NCBI GenBank assembly: GCA_947475875.1
Contig: CANJME010000008.1
Coordinates: 1-64,000 of the forward strand
Length of the DNA stretch: 64,000 nt
Source: Caulobacteraceae bacterium
GTDB lineage: Bacteria; Pseudomonadota; Alphaproteobacteria; Caulobacterales; Caulobacteraceae
Reading direction: 5' to 3'
The translations under genes and the position numbers were made by a program. Under the pieces are notes generated by a model, which saw only the letters and a list, made by a program, of their open reading frames with translations, was not told the DNA's origin and searched no databases. Positions 53,024 through 63,776 of the stretch are shown here, in pieces (position 1 is the first letter of the stretch; each line of letters starts with the position of its first letter).

Positions 53024-54961
53024 TTATGAGCGTTGCACGCGAGCGAGCTCGGCGCGTTCGGCTGGCAACAGGTCCATGGCAGCTGCGGCTTGCCACTTGG
53101 TTCGCGCCTCGGCCAATTTGCCGGCGCGGGCCAGGGCGCTCCCCCAGGCGAAATGCAGACCACCCCAGCGAGGTGCGCGCTCCGCCGCCTGGGCGTAGAG
53201 CGCCGCCGCCTTAGCGGCCTTGCCCTGTGCGGCGAGCGCGTCGGCTTCGAATTTCAGCGGCTCAGCCCAGTGAGGCCCCTTCTTGTGGGCCTGGTCGAAC
53301 AGCTTGATCGCCCCGGCGGCATCGCCCCGCGCCAGCTTGACCCGGCCCCATTCGAACGCCGGCTGGGGCACGGAAGGGGCGGCCTTCATCGCCTCCGAGA
53401 ACCAGCGGTCTGCGCCGGCGGCATCGCCTTTGGCAGCCGCCAACTGGCCCCGGCCAACAAGGCAGCGGACGCAGTCGGCGGGGGTCGGATCGAGGATCGC
53501 CGCGGCGCCCGCAGGATCGCCGGTCATCATCTTGGCATAGGCGAGCTGGATGGTGGTCGGGTTGACACGCCGGGCGACCGGTGTGCCGCCCCACATTGAG
53601 GGCAGAGCGGCCACCGCCGGGTCGTTGCTCATGGTGATCATGCCTGGCCAGTCCTCGGCCGAGACCATTATTATCCAGAGACCGCGGCTGGCCGCGCCCG
53701 CGTCGTTGACGCCGCCGACAGGCGCATCAATGGGGATCCCCAGGTTGCTGGCATCGTAACTCCGCCTAGCGGCGGTTATCTCGTGAAGGCCGGCCAGGCC
53801 CGTGATGCGCCAGAGGGGCGCGCTTTGGGGGTTGTTGGCGGCGTAGCGCCGATTGGATTCGTAAACTTCGGTTTTGGTCAGCACCGTTGTGAAGTCGCCA
53901 AGCTCGTTGGCCAGGGTGATGTCCTGCACGACCGCCGTGCGCGCCCAGGGTTCGAGATCGCGATCCACGGGCCGCAGGTCCGCGGCTTTGCGAAGCGCGG
54001 TCAGACTGGCTTCGGTGCGGCCCAGGGCATTTTCGGTTTGCGACAACAACTGCCAGGCCATCGACATGCGCGGCGCCAAGCGGATCGCCTCCTGGGTTGC
54101 AGAGCGCGCGCCCTCAATATCGCCGGTGATGAAGCCACTGCGGGCGACGGAACGCCAGGCCCAGGCGCGCTCGTGGTCATCGGGATAATTCTGCGCGACC
54201 CATTGCATATAGGGCACGGCTTCGGAGAAGCGGCCGTGCTGGCTGAGGTAGCCCTGGTAGCGGTAGGGTTGGGAGGCCTTGAGGATCTGTTCGGCGACCT
54301 GGGAGGTCAGGGCGTCGATGTCCTGCTCATCGCCGGTGGCGGTAAAGGCGGGCTGACCGGCCAGGCGCACGGACAGCACCGCGCCCGCCTTTCCCCGGTA
54401 GACCTCGCCGGTCACCCGCGTTTCATGGCCCAGCCACTGTTTCAAAGCGCCCTGCAGGTCACCGAGGGTGATGCCGGTCGAGGGAATTGCGACCTTGATG
54501 TCGCGGCCCCAGTCGTTGCTGATGCTGTCGGCGCGGCGGATGGAGTTGGTGGCGGCCAGGCCGGCGAGCTTGTCCAGCACCTGGGAGGCGACGACCTCGC
54601 CGGAGAGACCGCGCTGGGCCATTTCAGGCGGCACGGCGAAGGGCTCGATGACCAGGCCTTTCGCCTGGCTTGCGTGCCAGGCCATGGCGGCAAGGCTGAT
54701 CGCGATCACCAGGCCGCCCAGGCCGATGAGAACCTTCAGCCCGTAGCCGGCGCGCTCACTTGCAATCTGCCAGCGGCGATGGCGCAGGTCGGCGTCGAGC
54801 AGCACCGACTGCTTGGCCAGAACCTCGTAGGCCACGCCAGAGGGTTTGGTTCCGCTCGACTCGGCCTCCATGGCGATCTCGATGGGGTCGGGGGTCGTGG
54901 GGGCGCGTTCATTTCGCGCACGGCGCTGGCCTGGCTTCGGAACTGCTCCGGCGTCGTCCAT
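53024..54961 (-). CDS. Membrane-anchored TPR-repeat protein
   Basis: 645 residues from ATG 54961 (AGGAGGGGAAG upstream; the ORF start at 55063 is rejected). Cytoplasmic N-terminus, membrane helix at about 75-95 (LKVLIGLGGLVIAISLAAMAWH), then a periplasmic part: an Ala-rich domain with SNDWGRDIKVAIPSTGITLGDLQG and TPR-type repeats in two blocks (about 255-370 and 510-640). The last block ends KLAEARTKWQAAAAMDL. Similar proteins have no fixed role. It is divergent from the secreted protein at 55200. Confidence 0.8.
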   Translation of the reverse strand: MDDAGAVPKPGQRRARNERAPTTPDPIEIAMEAESSGTKPSGVAYEVLAKQSVLLDADLRHRRWQIASERAGYGLKVLIGLGGLVIAISLAAMAWHASQAKGLVIEPFAVPPEMAQRGLSGEVVASQVLDKLAGLAATNSIRRADSISNDWGRDIKVAIPSTGITLGDLQGALKQWLGHETRVTGEVYRGKAGAVLSVRLAGQPAFTATGDEQDIDALTSQVAEQILKASQPYRYQGYLSQHGRFSEAVPYMQWVAQNYPDDHERAWAWRSVARSGFITGDIEGARSATQEAIRLAPRMSMAWQLLSQTENALGRTEASLTALRKAADLRPVDRDLEPWARTAVVQDITLANELGDFTTVLTKTEVYESNRRYAANNPQSAPLWRITGLAGLHEITAARRSYDASNLGIPIDAPVGGVNDAGAASRGLWIIMVSAEDWPGMITMSNDPAVAALPSMWGGTPVARRVNPTTIQLAYAKMMTGDPAGAAAILDPTPADCVRCLVGRGQLAAAKGDAAGADRWFSEAMKAAPSVPQPAFEWGRVKLARGDAAGAIKLFDQAHKKGPHWAEPLKFEADALAAQGKAAKAAALYAQAAERAPRWGGLHFAWGSALARAGKLAEARTKWQAAAAMDLLPAERAELARVQRS

Positions 54962-55054
54962 CTTCCCCTCCTGGGCGGAGAATGCGGTCAGTAATACAAA
55001 GTCGTCAATTGCCCGGCCGACATTGGGCAAAGGGCGTCGCCTGACGAGGCCGCA

Positions 55055-55179
55055 ATGCGCCATGAGCGGCCATTAGGGCCATGCCCGATACCTGACGTCC
55101 GTACGCCCCCCTCCCATTGCCGTCAGGTCTCGCCGGGCATAACGATAACGCGGTTCTGTGGGAGACATCGTCATGGCTG
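55055..55179 (+). repeat. Homologous leader segment, copy B
   Basis: About 125 bp, homologous to 43465-43587. Ends GGGAGACATCGTCATGGCTG, where ATG 55173 is in frame with the next gene (55200) and would add 9 residues. Confidence 0.6.
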
Positions 55180-55199
55180 TACAGCGCAAGGAGACGACA

Positions 55200-56999
55200 A
55201 TGAACAAGCCCTTTATGGTCGGCTTGATCCTTTTACTGGGCCTAAGTCCAGGCGCGAGCTTGTCGCAGACCACCGGCAACAAGGCGATGGACGCGCGAAA
55301 CGCTCAGTACGACGCGCGCAGCCTGCAGATCGTCGCCAGTCTGAAATCCCAGTGTGAGGCCCAGAGGGAGGCGGCTCTGGACAGCTTGTACGCGAAAACG
55401 CCTGAGGAGCGACTGGCCAACGGCGAGTCGATCGACAGATCCTTCGGACAATATATGGACCACGACACCCAGAAATTGGTCGAGGTCGATATTCCGGACG
55501 TCACGAGGAGGGCTCTCGCTCCTCGCGTCGAGGCGCAGTACCGCTATACTCAGTGTCTTCTGATTGCGCGCGTGCGGCAGTTGGCCAGTGATGCGCCTGG
55601 AGTTCTGCGTCCTGATTTTTCGAGCCCCTTCAGTTTCGGCTCCACAAACAAGGCCTTTCTGATCGCGGATCTGCATCAGGCCTGCCAGGCCGAAAAAGTC
55701 GCCGTGATGGATTTTGAACGCCTCAATGGGCGCGATCCGTGGCCGCCCGCCAATGAGGGGCTATACGAGTCAGCAATGCGCAACGACGAAGATGGAACGC
55801 GAAAAGATCGGGGCGTCTTTTTGAGCGGAACCAAGCCTTCGGCCATCAACAGGTTCAAAGGATGTCTCGCGAACGCGCGGCTGCGCCACATCGCGCGGTT
55901 CCGCGATGGAACGCTGATCCCGCCGCCGTACTCTGGGGCTATCGCCCCGAGCGGCCTGATTGCCGGCGCCGAGCCTGGGACCAGCAAGGCGGTGCTAGCG
56001 GCGCGCGACGCGGAGTCTCTTGCGCGCAGGGCGCCGGCAGCGCCAGCCCCGCAGCCCGCGACGCCGCCGGGTCAGCAGGCCGGTGGAGCGGGAGCGGGAC
56101 CTGGTGCGGGCGCCCGAGCCCCGACCCCGTCGGGCATCGTCGCCCTGCCTCGCCCCGTATCCGGCGCCGTAAATGCCCCGGTAATTCTGGGCTCAACCAC
56201 CAACGGGGCTACCCGCACCGCCGCCACCTCCAGGAGTGGCTCCACCTTCAGTGGCGCCGCAGCGGCGCCGGCTGAATGGAAAACCAGGACCCTGACATTG
56301 CCGCCAGAGTTGGCGACGCTCAAGCCGATGGATGCGATCCTGGACTACTGGCGAAGCGATAATAATGAAAATATCTGGATGGGCCGCAACTTTGATGAAG
56401 CTGTGGGGCTCGGAACCCGTTACAATCAGGGCCTCCAACCTACCACCCTGGACCAGCGATCACCGGTGAGCTGCAGCCAGTTGCTCGGCAAGACCACGGT
56501 CAGCTGGTTTGTCTTTCTTAATTTTGCTCATCAGCTTCCGCCCCAAGGGGTGCAGATGCAGGGTCGATTTACCTACGCCTTTGTATGTGGCGGAGCGACG
56601 ATCGAGGAAACTATCGCCGCCGCATACGATGTGGCGAAGGCCGAGGCTGCCGGCAAGCCACTGTCAACGTTCACCGTCAAGGCGGGCGTCACTGCAGAAC
56701 TCGACTACGATCGTCTGGGCCGAGAACGCAGGCTGATGGACGGAGGGGGCCTTGGCCTCGCGGCTTGGCAGTTCCGTTGCAACATGCCGCTGGATCTTGA
56801 GGAGGCAAGAGGAACCTTCATGCCACAAGACCCTGGTAACGGTCCGGCGTTTGCTAGGTACGTAATGAATCTGAGACGAGTCCCCTGGATCGCGCCCAAC
56901 GGCGCCCGCTCACAGGAATTGTTTGGTTGTGGGGGTTACAATAATACGCCCGAGGCGAGCGGGGCGAACCAGCCGCCGCCGGTATTCGCTCCGCGCTAA
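55200..56999 (+). CDS. Large secreted protein of unknown function
   Basis: 599 residues from ATG 55200 (AAGGAG well placed); ATG 55173 in the leader is an alternative. Signal peptide 1-22. The N-terminal domain (about 30-255) is Arg/Ala/Lys-rich, with Cys in SLKSQCEAQREAALDSL and several YxxC-like spots. A Pro/Ala/Gly linker (about 265-310) precedes a C-terminal domain (about 360-595) with DAILDYWRSDNNENIWMGRNFDEAVGLG and Cys pairs (PVSCSQLLGKT, FVCGGATIE, FRCNMPLD, LFGCGGYNN). No family recognised. Codon use near 55.6-56.9 kb is less GC-rich in places than neighbours, so horizontal origin is possible. Confidence 0.65.
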   Translation: MNKPFMVGLILLLGLSPGASLSQTTGNKAMDARNAQYDARSLQIVASLKSQCEAQREAALDSLYAKTPEERLANGESIDRSFGQYMDHDTQKLVEVDIPDVTRRALAPRVEAQYRYTQCLLIARVRQLASDAPGVLRPDFSSPFSFGSTNKAFLIADLHQACQAEKVAVMDFERLNGRDPWPPANEGLYESAMRNDEDGTRKDRGVFLSGTKPSAINRFKGCLANARLRHIARFRDGTLIPPPYSGAIAPSGLIAGAEPGTSKAVLAARDAESLARRAPAAPAPQPATPPGQQAGGAGAGPGAGARAPTPSGIVALPRPVSGAVNAPVILGSTTNGATRTAATSRSGSTFSGAAAAPAEWKTRTLTLPPELATLKPMDAILDYWRSDNNENIWMGRNFDEAVGLGTRYNQGLQPTTLDQRSPVSCSQLLGKTTVSWFVFLNFAHQLPPQGVQMQGRFTYAFVCGGATIEETIAAAYDVAKAEAAGKPLSTFTVKAGVTAELDYDRLGRERRLMDGGGLGLAAWQFRCNMPLDLEEARGTFMPQDPGNGPAFARYVMNLRRVPWIAPNGARSQELFGCGGYNNTPEASGANQPPPVFAPR

Positions 57000-57138
57000 C
57001 CGGGGGCAAGAGCCCTGCGTCGTTTAGGGTGAAGAGAACGCCCTGCACCCGCAACCATGGACCTTACGCCGGACGCGCTGGCGCGGCTGTCGAGGGCGCA
57101 GGCCTGAGCATGGGGCCAAGGAGCCGGATACCCGGAAC

Positions 57139-57182
57139 CGGACGTTCCCAACGTCTCAGATGAGTCAGGAGCCGACATTCAA
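57139..57182. repeat. Decayed intergenic repeat before the mutase genes
   Basis: CCGGACGTTCCC and CAGGAGCCGACATTCAA, two pieces that resemble the AGGAGCGGACGTT block at 52985-53000. In the 237-bp gap 57000-57236, which has no gene. Confidence 0.35.
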
Positions 57183-57236
57183 ATTGAGGCCCGACCGCGG
57201 CGCCTTGGAACTTGACGTAAGGCGCGCTTCCCGCGC

Positions 57237-58730
57237 ATGACCGGGCCCAGGAATTGCTGCATTGCGGAATTGATCTTGGCCCCGACCCTTGACCTCGCCT
57301 CCGGCTTTGGCGCGCCCTCGGAAGGCGCTTGGCTGAAGCTGGTTGAAAAGACCCTGAAAGGGGCCGGGCCCGAGACCCTGATCAGCCGCACCCGCGACGG
57401 CATCGAGATCGCCCCGCTCTATCGCGATGGTCCGGCCGCGCCGGTGCGCAAGGGCCCGCCCGCCGATTCCTCCCGGCCGTGGGATATCCGCGCCACCATC
57501 CGCCATCCGGACCCGGCCAAAGCCAACGCCCAGATTCTGCAAGACCTGCAAGGCGGCGCGGCCTCGGTGCTGGTCAAGCTCGACCCGAAGGGCAAGTCGG
57601 GCGTCGCCGTCGGCTCGAAGGACGATCTGGCGCGCGTGCTGTCCGGGGTGCTGCTCGACATCGCGCCGGTGGCGCTGAACGCGGGCTTCCGCGGCCCCGA
57701 CGCCGCCGACTGGCTTGGCGAGCTGATGAAGGGCGCGCCTGGGGCCGAGCCGCAGTTCCACCTCGATCCCCTGACAGCGTTTGCGCAAGGCGGCGGCTCG
57801 CCCGGACCGATCGAGAGCCACATCATTCATGCGGCGACGGTCGCCGTGCGGCTGGGCCGGAGCTATCCCAAGGCCGGCTTGTTCATCGCGTCTGGCCGCA
57901 TCGCCCATGAAGCCGGCGGGACCGAGGCACAGGAACTGGCCCAGGCCATGGCCTGCGGGATCGCTTACGTCCGCGCCCTGACCCGGGCCGGCGCCAGCGC
58001 CGATCAGGCGTTCGGCGGCGTGGTGCTGGGGCTCTCAGGCCCGGCCGACTATTTCGCCACCATCGCCAAGCTGCGGGCGGCGCGCATCCTGTGGGCCAAG
58101 GTCGTGGCGGCCAGCGGCGCGGACGCCTCTGTCCCCGCGCGCATCGAAGTGCGCTCGTCGCATCGGATGCTGAGCGCGCTCGACCCCTGGACCAACATGC
58201 TGCGGCTGGCTTCGGCGGCGTTCGGCGCAGGCGTGGGCGGGGCCGACGCCATTGTGCTGGGCAGTTTCACCGACGCGCTGGACGGCCTGCCCACCGCCTT
58301 TTCCCGCCGCCAGGCGCGCAACACCCAGCTGGTGCTAATGGAAGAGGCCCACATCGCCCGCGTCGCCGACCCGGCCGGCGGGGCGTGGTTCCTGGAGAGC
58401 CTGACCGACGGCATGGCCCGGGCCGCCTGGGCGAAATTCCAGGCCATCGAAGCCGCCGGCGGGATCGTCGCGGCGCTGGAGAGCGGCTTCGTTCAACGCG
58501 AGATCGCTGAAGCCGCCGCCGCCGAGGAAGAGGCCGTGCGCTCCGGCGCCCGCCAGATCCTGGGGGTCACCAAGTTCCGCAACGCCGACATGGGCAAGCT
58601 GGAGGTCGACGAGGTTGATGGGTCGAGGTTCGCGGTTTCCGCGACTGACCCGCGGAAACCGGGTCCGGATTCGGCCTGCGCGCCGCTGAAACCGCATCGT
58701 TTGGCTGAAAGGTTTGAGGGGGCCCAATGA
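57237..58730 (+). CDS. mutA: Methylmalonyl-CoA mutase, small (beta) subunit
   Basis: 497 residues. LDLASGFGAPSEGAWLKLVEKTLKGAGPETLISRTRDGIEIAPLY (from about 20) is the MutA N-terminal region; the middle has SHRMLSALDPWTNMLRLASAAFGAGVGGADAIVLGSF and RNTQLVLMEEAHIARVADPAGGAWFLE. The C-terminus lacks a B12-binding domain, as in the non-catalytic subunit of the heterodimer. Pairs with the 718-residue subunit downstream. ATG 57237 lacks a good ribosome site; TTG 57270 is an alternative. Shorter than typical MutA (600 or more), mainly at the C-terminus. Confidence 0.88.
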   Translation: MTGPRNCCIAELILAPTLDLASGFGAPSEGAWLKLVEKTLKGAGPETLISRTRDGIEIAPLYRDGPAAPVRKGPPADSSRPWDIRATIRHPDPAKANAQILQDLQGGAASVLVKLDPKGKSGVAVGSKDDLARVLSGVLLDIAPVALNAGFRGPDAADWLGELMKGAPGAEPQFHLDPLTAFAQGGGSPGPIESHIIHAATVAVRLGRSYPKAGLFIASGRIAHEAGGTEAQELAQAMACGIAYVRALTRAGASADQAFGGVVLGLSGPADYFATIAKLRAARILWAKVVAASGADASVPARIEVRSSHRMLSALDPWTNMLRLASAAFGAGVGGADAIVLGSFTDALDGLPTAFSRRQARNTQLVLMEEAHIARVADPAGGAWFLESLTDGMARAAWAKFQAIEAAGGIVAALESGFVQREIAEAAAAEEEAVRSGARQILGVTKFRNADMGKLEVDEVDGSRFAVSATDPRKPGPDSACAPLKPHRLAERFEGAQ

Positions 58731-58741
58731 CCCTCTCTCAT

Positions 58742-58848
58742 CCGATTATCCCCGCGAAGGCGGGGACCCATCCGCGGGTTCCGAAGTCTCTGGCGGTAGG
58801 GGGTGAATTCAAGACCTGTTGGATCCCCGCCTTCGCGGGGACAATCGG
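58742..58848. repeat. REP/MITE-like element between the mutase genes
   Basis: 107 bp with 29-bp inverted ends matching at 27 positions; each end contains CCCCGCGAAGGCGGGGA, itself a hairpin. It splits the two mutase genes (stop at 58730, start at 58867), so it sits within one transcript. Confidence 0.65.
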
Positions 58849-58866
58849 TAGTGGGGGAGTGTCCGC

Positions 58867-61023
<2,157 letters not shown>

Positions 61024-61026
61024 GCC

Positions 61027-61147
61027 TTTCCCTCCTGCTTGTCGGGAGGGTGGCTCGCCGCAGGCGAGACGGGTGGGCTGATTGCGACTTGGACTCGCCC
61101 ACCCTGGTCGCTTCGCGGCCTGTCCCTCCCGACAAGCGGGAGGGAAA
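61027..61147. repeat. MITE-like inverted repeat between scpA and pheA
   Basis: 121 bp with 24-bp ends (starting TTTCCCTCC.GCTTGTCGGG) that match at 23 positions, plus an inner inverted pair GGGTGGGC / GCCCACCC. Folds into one long hairpin that could terminate both convergent genes. Confidence 0.6.
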
Positions 61148-61150
61148 ACT

Positions 61151-61993
61151 TCAAGCGTAGCGCTGCGTCCTGAACGGGTCGGCGGCGTAGGTGCCCAGCA
61201 CGGCGAAGTGGTCGGAGTAGAACTTCAGTTCCTCGAAGGCGCGGGCCAGCGGGATGTCGTCGGGGCGGCCGTCGACTTCCACGTAGAACATGGTCGCGGC
61301 GAAGACGCCGTTTTCGGTGTAGCTCTCGAGCTTGGTCATGTTGACGCCGTTGGTGGCGAACCCGCCCAGCGCCTTGTAGAGCGCCGCCGGGATGTTGCGC
61401 ACCCGGAACACGAAGCTGGTGATGGCCGGCAGGTTGGCGGGCGGGTCGATGGCTTCGCGGGCCATGACCAGGAAGCGGGTGGTGTTGTGCTTTTCGTCCT
61501 CGATGTCTTCGAGGAGGATATCGAGGCCATAGAGCGTGGCGGCCAGCCGCGGGGCGACGGCGCCCTTGGTGGGGTCGGGATGCTCTGACAGCGCCTTGGC
61601 CGCGCCGGCGGTATCGCCGGCCGATTCCAGCGCGACGCCCAGTTTCTTCAGCGCCTTGCGGCATTGGGCCAGCGCGATGGGCATGGAGGCGACGGTCTTC
61701 ACCGCCTCCAGCTTCACGCCCGCATTGGCCATCAGGTGGAAGCGGATCGGCTTGAAGCGCTCGCCGACGATGGACAGGCCCGATGAGGGGAGCAGGTGGT
61801 GCACGTCAGCCACGCGCCCGGCGATGGAATTTTCCACCGGGATCATGCCGAGCTCGGCTTCACCGGATTTGATCGCCTCGAAGGCCTCTTCGAAGGTCGG
61901 GCAGGCGAGCGGCGCATAATCGGGGAAGTGCGTGCGGCAGGCCTCGTCGCTGTTGGCGCCGGGCTCGCCCTGGAAGGCGATTTTCTTGCTCAT
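61151..61993 (-). CDS. pheA: Prephenate dehydratase
   Basis: 280 residues. PDT domain starts KIAFQGEPGANSDEACR, GMIPVENSIAGRVADVHHLL (active-site Asn/Ser), and the catalytic TTRF (171-174, KHNTTRFLVMA). The C-terminal ACT domain (about 192-270) has NIPAALYKALGGFATNGVNMTKLESYTENGVF, the site of phenylalanine feedback. Converts prephenate to phenylpyruvate. A separate enzyme, not fused to chorismate mutase. ATGA overlap with kdsB upstream. Confidence 0.95.
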   Translation of the reverse strand: MSKKIAFQGEPGANSDEACRTHFPDYAPLACPTFEEAFEAIKSGEAELGMIPVENSIAGRVADVHHLLPSSGLSIVGERFKPIRFHLMANAGVKLEAVKTVASMPIALAQCRKALKKLGVALESAGDTAGAAKALSEHPDPTKGAVAPRLAATLYGLDILLEDIEDEKHNTTRFLVMAREAIDPPANLPAITSFVFRVRNIPAALYKALGGFATNGVNMTKLESYTENGVFAATMFYVEVDGRPDDIPLARAFEELKFYSDHFAVLGTYAADPFRTQRYA

Positions 61994-62730
61994 AGTTCAG
62001 CCGCCCTTTGCCGCGCCACCTCGAGGTCGGCGGGGCTATCCACCGAAATGGGCGTGGAATCAACGATGGCCGCCCAGATCTCGATGCCCAGCTCCATGGC
62101 GCGCAGCTGTTCGAGCTTTTCGCGCCGTTCCAGCGGGGTTGTCGGGGCGAGCGTAAAATGCTCCAGCGCCCGGCGGCGATAGCCATAGATGCCGACGTGC
62201 TTCCACACCGGGCCTTCGCCATAGAGGGTGGACCTGGTGAAATAGAGACAGCGGCCGAAATCGGCGTCCCGCGCCAGGGAGACGATGGCCTTCACCACAT
62301 CGGGATTGTCGTAGTCCTTGGGGTCGGCGGCGGCGATCAGGGTGGCCATTTCCAGTCCCGGCTGCTCTTCGAATTTCCCGGCGAGGAAACGGATATGGGC
62401 CGGATCGATGAAGGGCATGTCGCCCTGTAGATTGATGGCGACGTCGTATTTCCCCTCTGGATCGATCTCCTGCAGGGCTTCGAAGACCCGGTCCGTGCCC
62501 GAGGCGTGATCGGGATCGGTCAGCACGGCGCGCCCGCCCGCGGCGGTGACCGCCTCGGCGATCTCCGCATCGCCGGCAGCCACGATGACCGGGCCTATGC
62601 CAGCAGCTTCAGCCTGCCGCATCACCCGCACGATCATGGGCACGCCGCCGATATCGGCCAAGGGCTTGCCCGGCAGGCGGGTGGCCGCCATGCGGGCCGG
62701 AATCACTATGATCGGATTGGTAGCGCCCAC
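61990..62730 (-). CDS. kdsB: 3-deoxy-manno-octulosonate cytidylyltransferase (CMP-Kdo synthetase)
   Basis: 246 residues. IIVIPARMAATRLPGKPLADIGGVPMI is the nucleotide-binding start, with CTP/Kdo-contact NLQGDMPFIDP, and TLYGEGPVWKHVGIYGYRR and the end DSPADLEVARQ. Makes CMP-Kdo for lipopolysaccharide. With pheA, overlapping by 4 bp, in a small minus-strand pair divergent from the cytochrome gene. Confidence 0.95.
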   Translation of the reverse strand: MGATNPIIVIPARMAATRLPGKPLADIGGVPMIVRVMRQAEAAGIGPVIVAAGDAEIAEAVTAAGGRAVLTDPDHASGTDRVFEALQEIDPEGKYDVAINLQGDMPFIDPAHIRFLAGKFEEQPGLEMATLIAAADPKDYDNPDVVKAIVSLARDADFGRCLYFTRSTLYGEGPVWKHVGIYGYRRRALEHFTLAPTTPLERREKLEQLRAMELGIEIWAAIVDSTPISVDSPADLEVARQRAAEL

Positions 62731-62895
62731 CGGTATTTTCCCGTCAATTCCAGCGTCTTATCGGCGCAGGGCAAAAGACCTCGAATTTGGCCGGTTGCAC
62801 GAGCGGCGGTAGCGTGTAAGAGAGCCCGACGCAAGAATATGGCCGGGATTCGCCAGTTGATTCCCCGCGCCGCGCAGGGGATTATCGGACCGATC

Positions 62896-63630
62896 ATGAG
62901 CGACCTGGGCTTCAACAAGATCGCTGGCGGCGTCCTCGCCGCCGCTCTGGCCATCACCTTCATGAACCAGATCTCCGAGAAGGTCTTCGCGGCGACCTCG
63001 GTCAAGGAAGACAAGATGGGCTTTTCGGTCGCGCCGATGGCGGCCGGAGGAGCGGGAGCCGCGCCCGAAGTTCTGCTGCCCTCGCCAGACTGGGGCACAG
63101 TGCTGGTCGCCGCCGACCTCAAGGCCGGCGAGGCGATTTTCCAGAAGTGCGCCTCGTGCCACAAGCCGACCGACGAGAACGGCACCGGCCCGGGCCTGTC
63201 GGGCGTGGTCGGCCGCAAGCCGGGCGCCCATGCCGGCTTCAAGTATTCCGACCCGATGGTCGCCTTCGGTAACGCCAATTCGCAGTGGACCTTCGACCTG
63301 CTCGAAAAGTTCCTGACCAAGCCGAAGGATGAGGTCGACGGGACCAAGATGACCTTCGCGGGTCTGCGCGGCAAAAAGCATGGCGGCTCGCAGCAGGACC
63401 GCATCAATGTGATCGCCTATCTGCACACGCTGAATTCGACCCTGGCGGTCCCCGCCCCGAACGCCGAACGCGCCGCGGCCACGGCGGCGGCTCTGGCGGC
63501 GCTCGATGCTCCGGCTGGCGCCGCTCCTGCGGCGGCTCCGGCCGCTGAAGGCAAGGCCGCTCCGGCAGCCGAGGCCAAGACCGTTGCGGCGGCTCCGGCG
63601 GCGGCGGCGGCGGCGCCCAAAGCTAAATAG
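62896..63630 (+). CDS. cycM: Membrane-anchored cytochrome c (CycM-like)
   Basis: 244 residues from ATG 62896; the longer frame from 62506 runs back into kdsB antisense and is rejected. An uncleaved N-terminal helix (about 8-26) anchors it, then a class I cytochrome c domain: CASCH (85-89), NGTGPGLSGVVGRKPGAHAGFKYSDPM, Met ligand in GTKMTFAGLRGKK. The C-terminal 60 residues are Ala/Pro-rich low complexity. Similar to CycM/cytochrome c552 that links the bc1 complex to aa3 oxidase. Adjacency to kdsB-pheA is as I recall for Caulobacter. Confidence 0.92.
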   Translation: MSDLGFNKIAGGVLAAALAITFMNQISEKVFAATSVKEDKMGFSVAPMAAGGAGAAPEVLLPSPDWGTVLVAADLKAGEAIFQKCASCHKPTDENGTGPGLSGVVGRKPGAHAGFKYSDPMVAFGNANSQWTFDLLEKFLTKPKDEVDGTKMTFAGLRGKKHGGSQQDRINVIAYLHTLNSTLAVPAPNAERAAATAAALAALDAPAGAAPAAAPAAEGKAAPAAEAKTVAAAPAAAAAAPKAK

Positions 63631-63633
63631 TTA

Positions 63634-63766
63634 CCGTCATCCCAGCGAAAGCTGGGACCCATTCTTACTTCGCACAAACAGATTGCGTGATCGCCGCGCG
63701 CGCGGCGATCAATCCGGGCGTTCGCGTGCGTTCCACGATGGGTCCCAGCTTTCGCTGGGATGACGG
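63634..63766. repeat. REP/MITE-like inverted element after cycM
   Basis: 133 bp with perfect 29-bp inverted ends (63634-63662 and 63738-63766), each a hairpin CCCAGC-GAAA-GCTGGG. The centre contains a perfect 24-bp palindrome at 63688-63711 (GATCGCCGCGC mirrored). Could terminate cycM and the opposing gene. Confidence 0.7.
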
Positions 63767-63776
63767 TTGTGAGGGA

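Noticed and set aside
61027-63766. Inverted repeats considered as a CRISPR array
   Set aside because: They are pairs of inverted palindromes of different sequence, not direct repeats with regular spacers.
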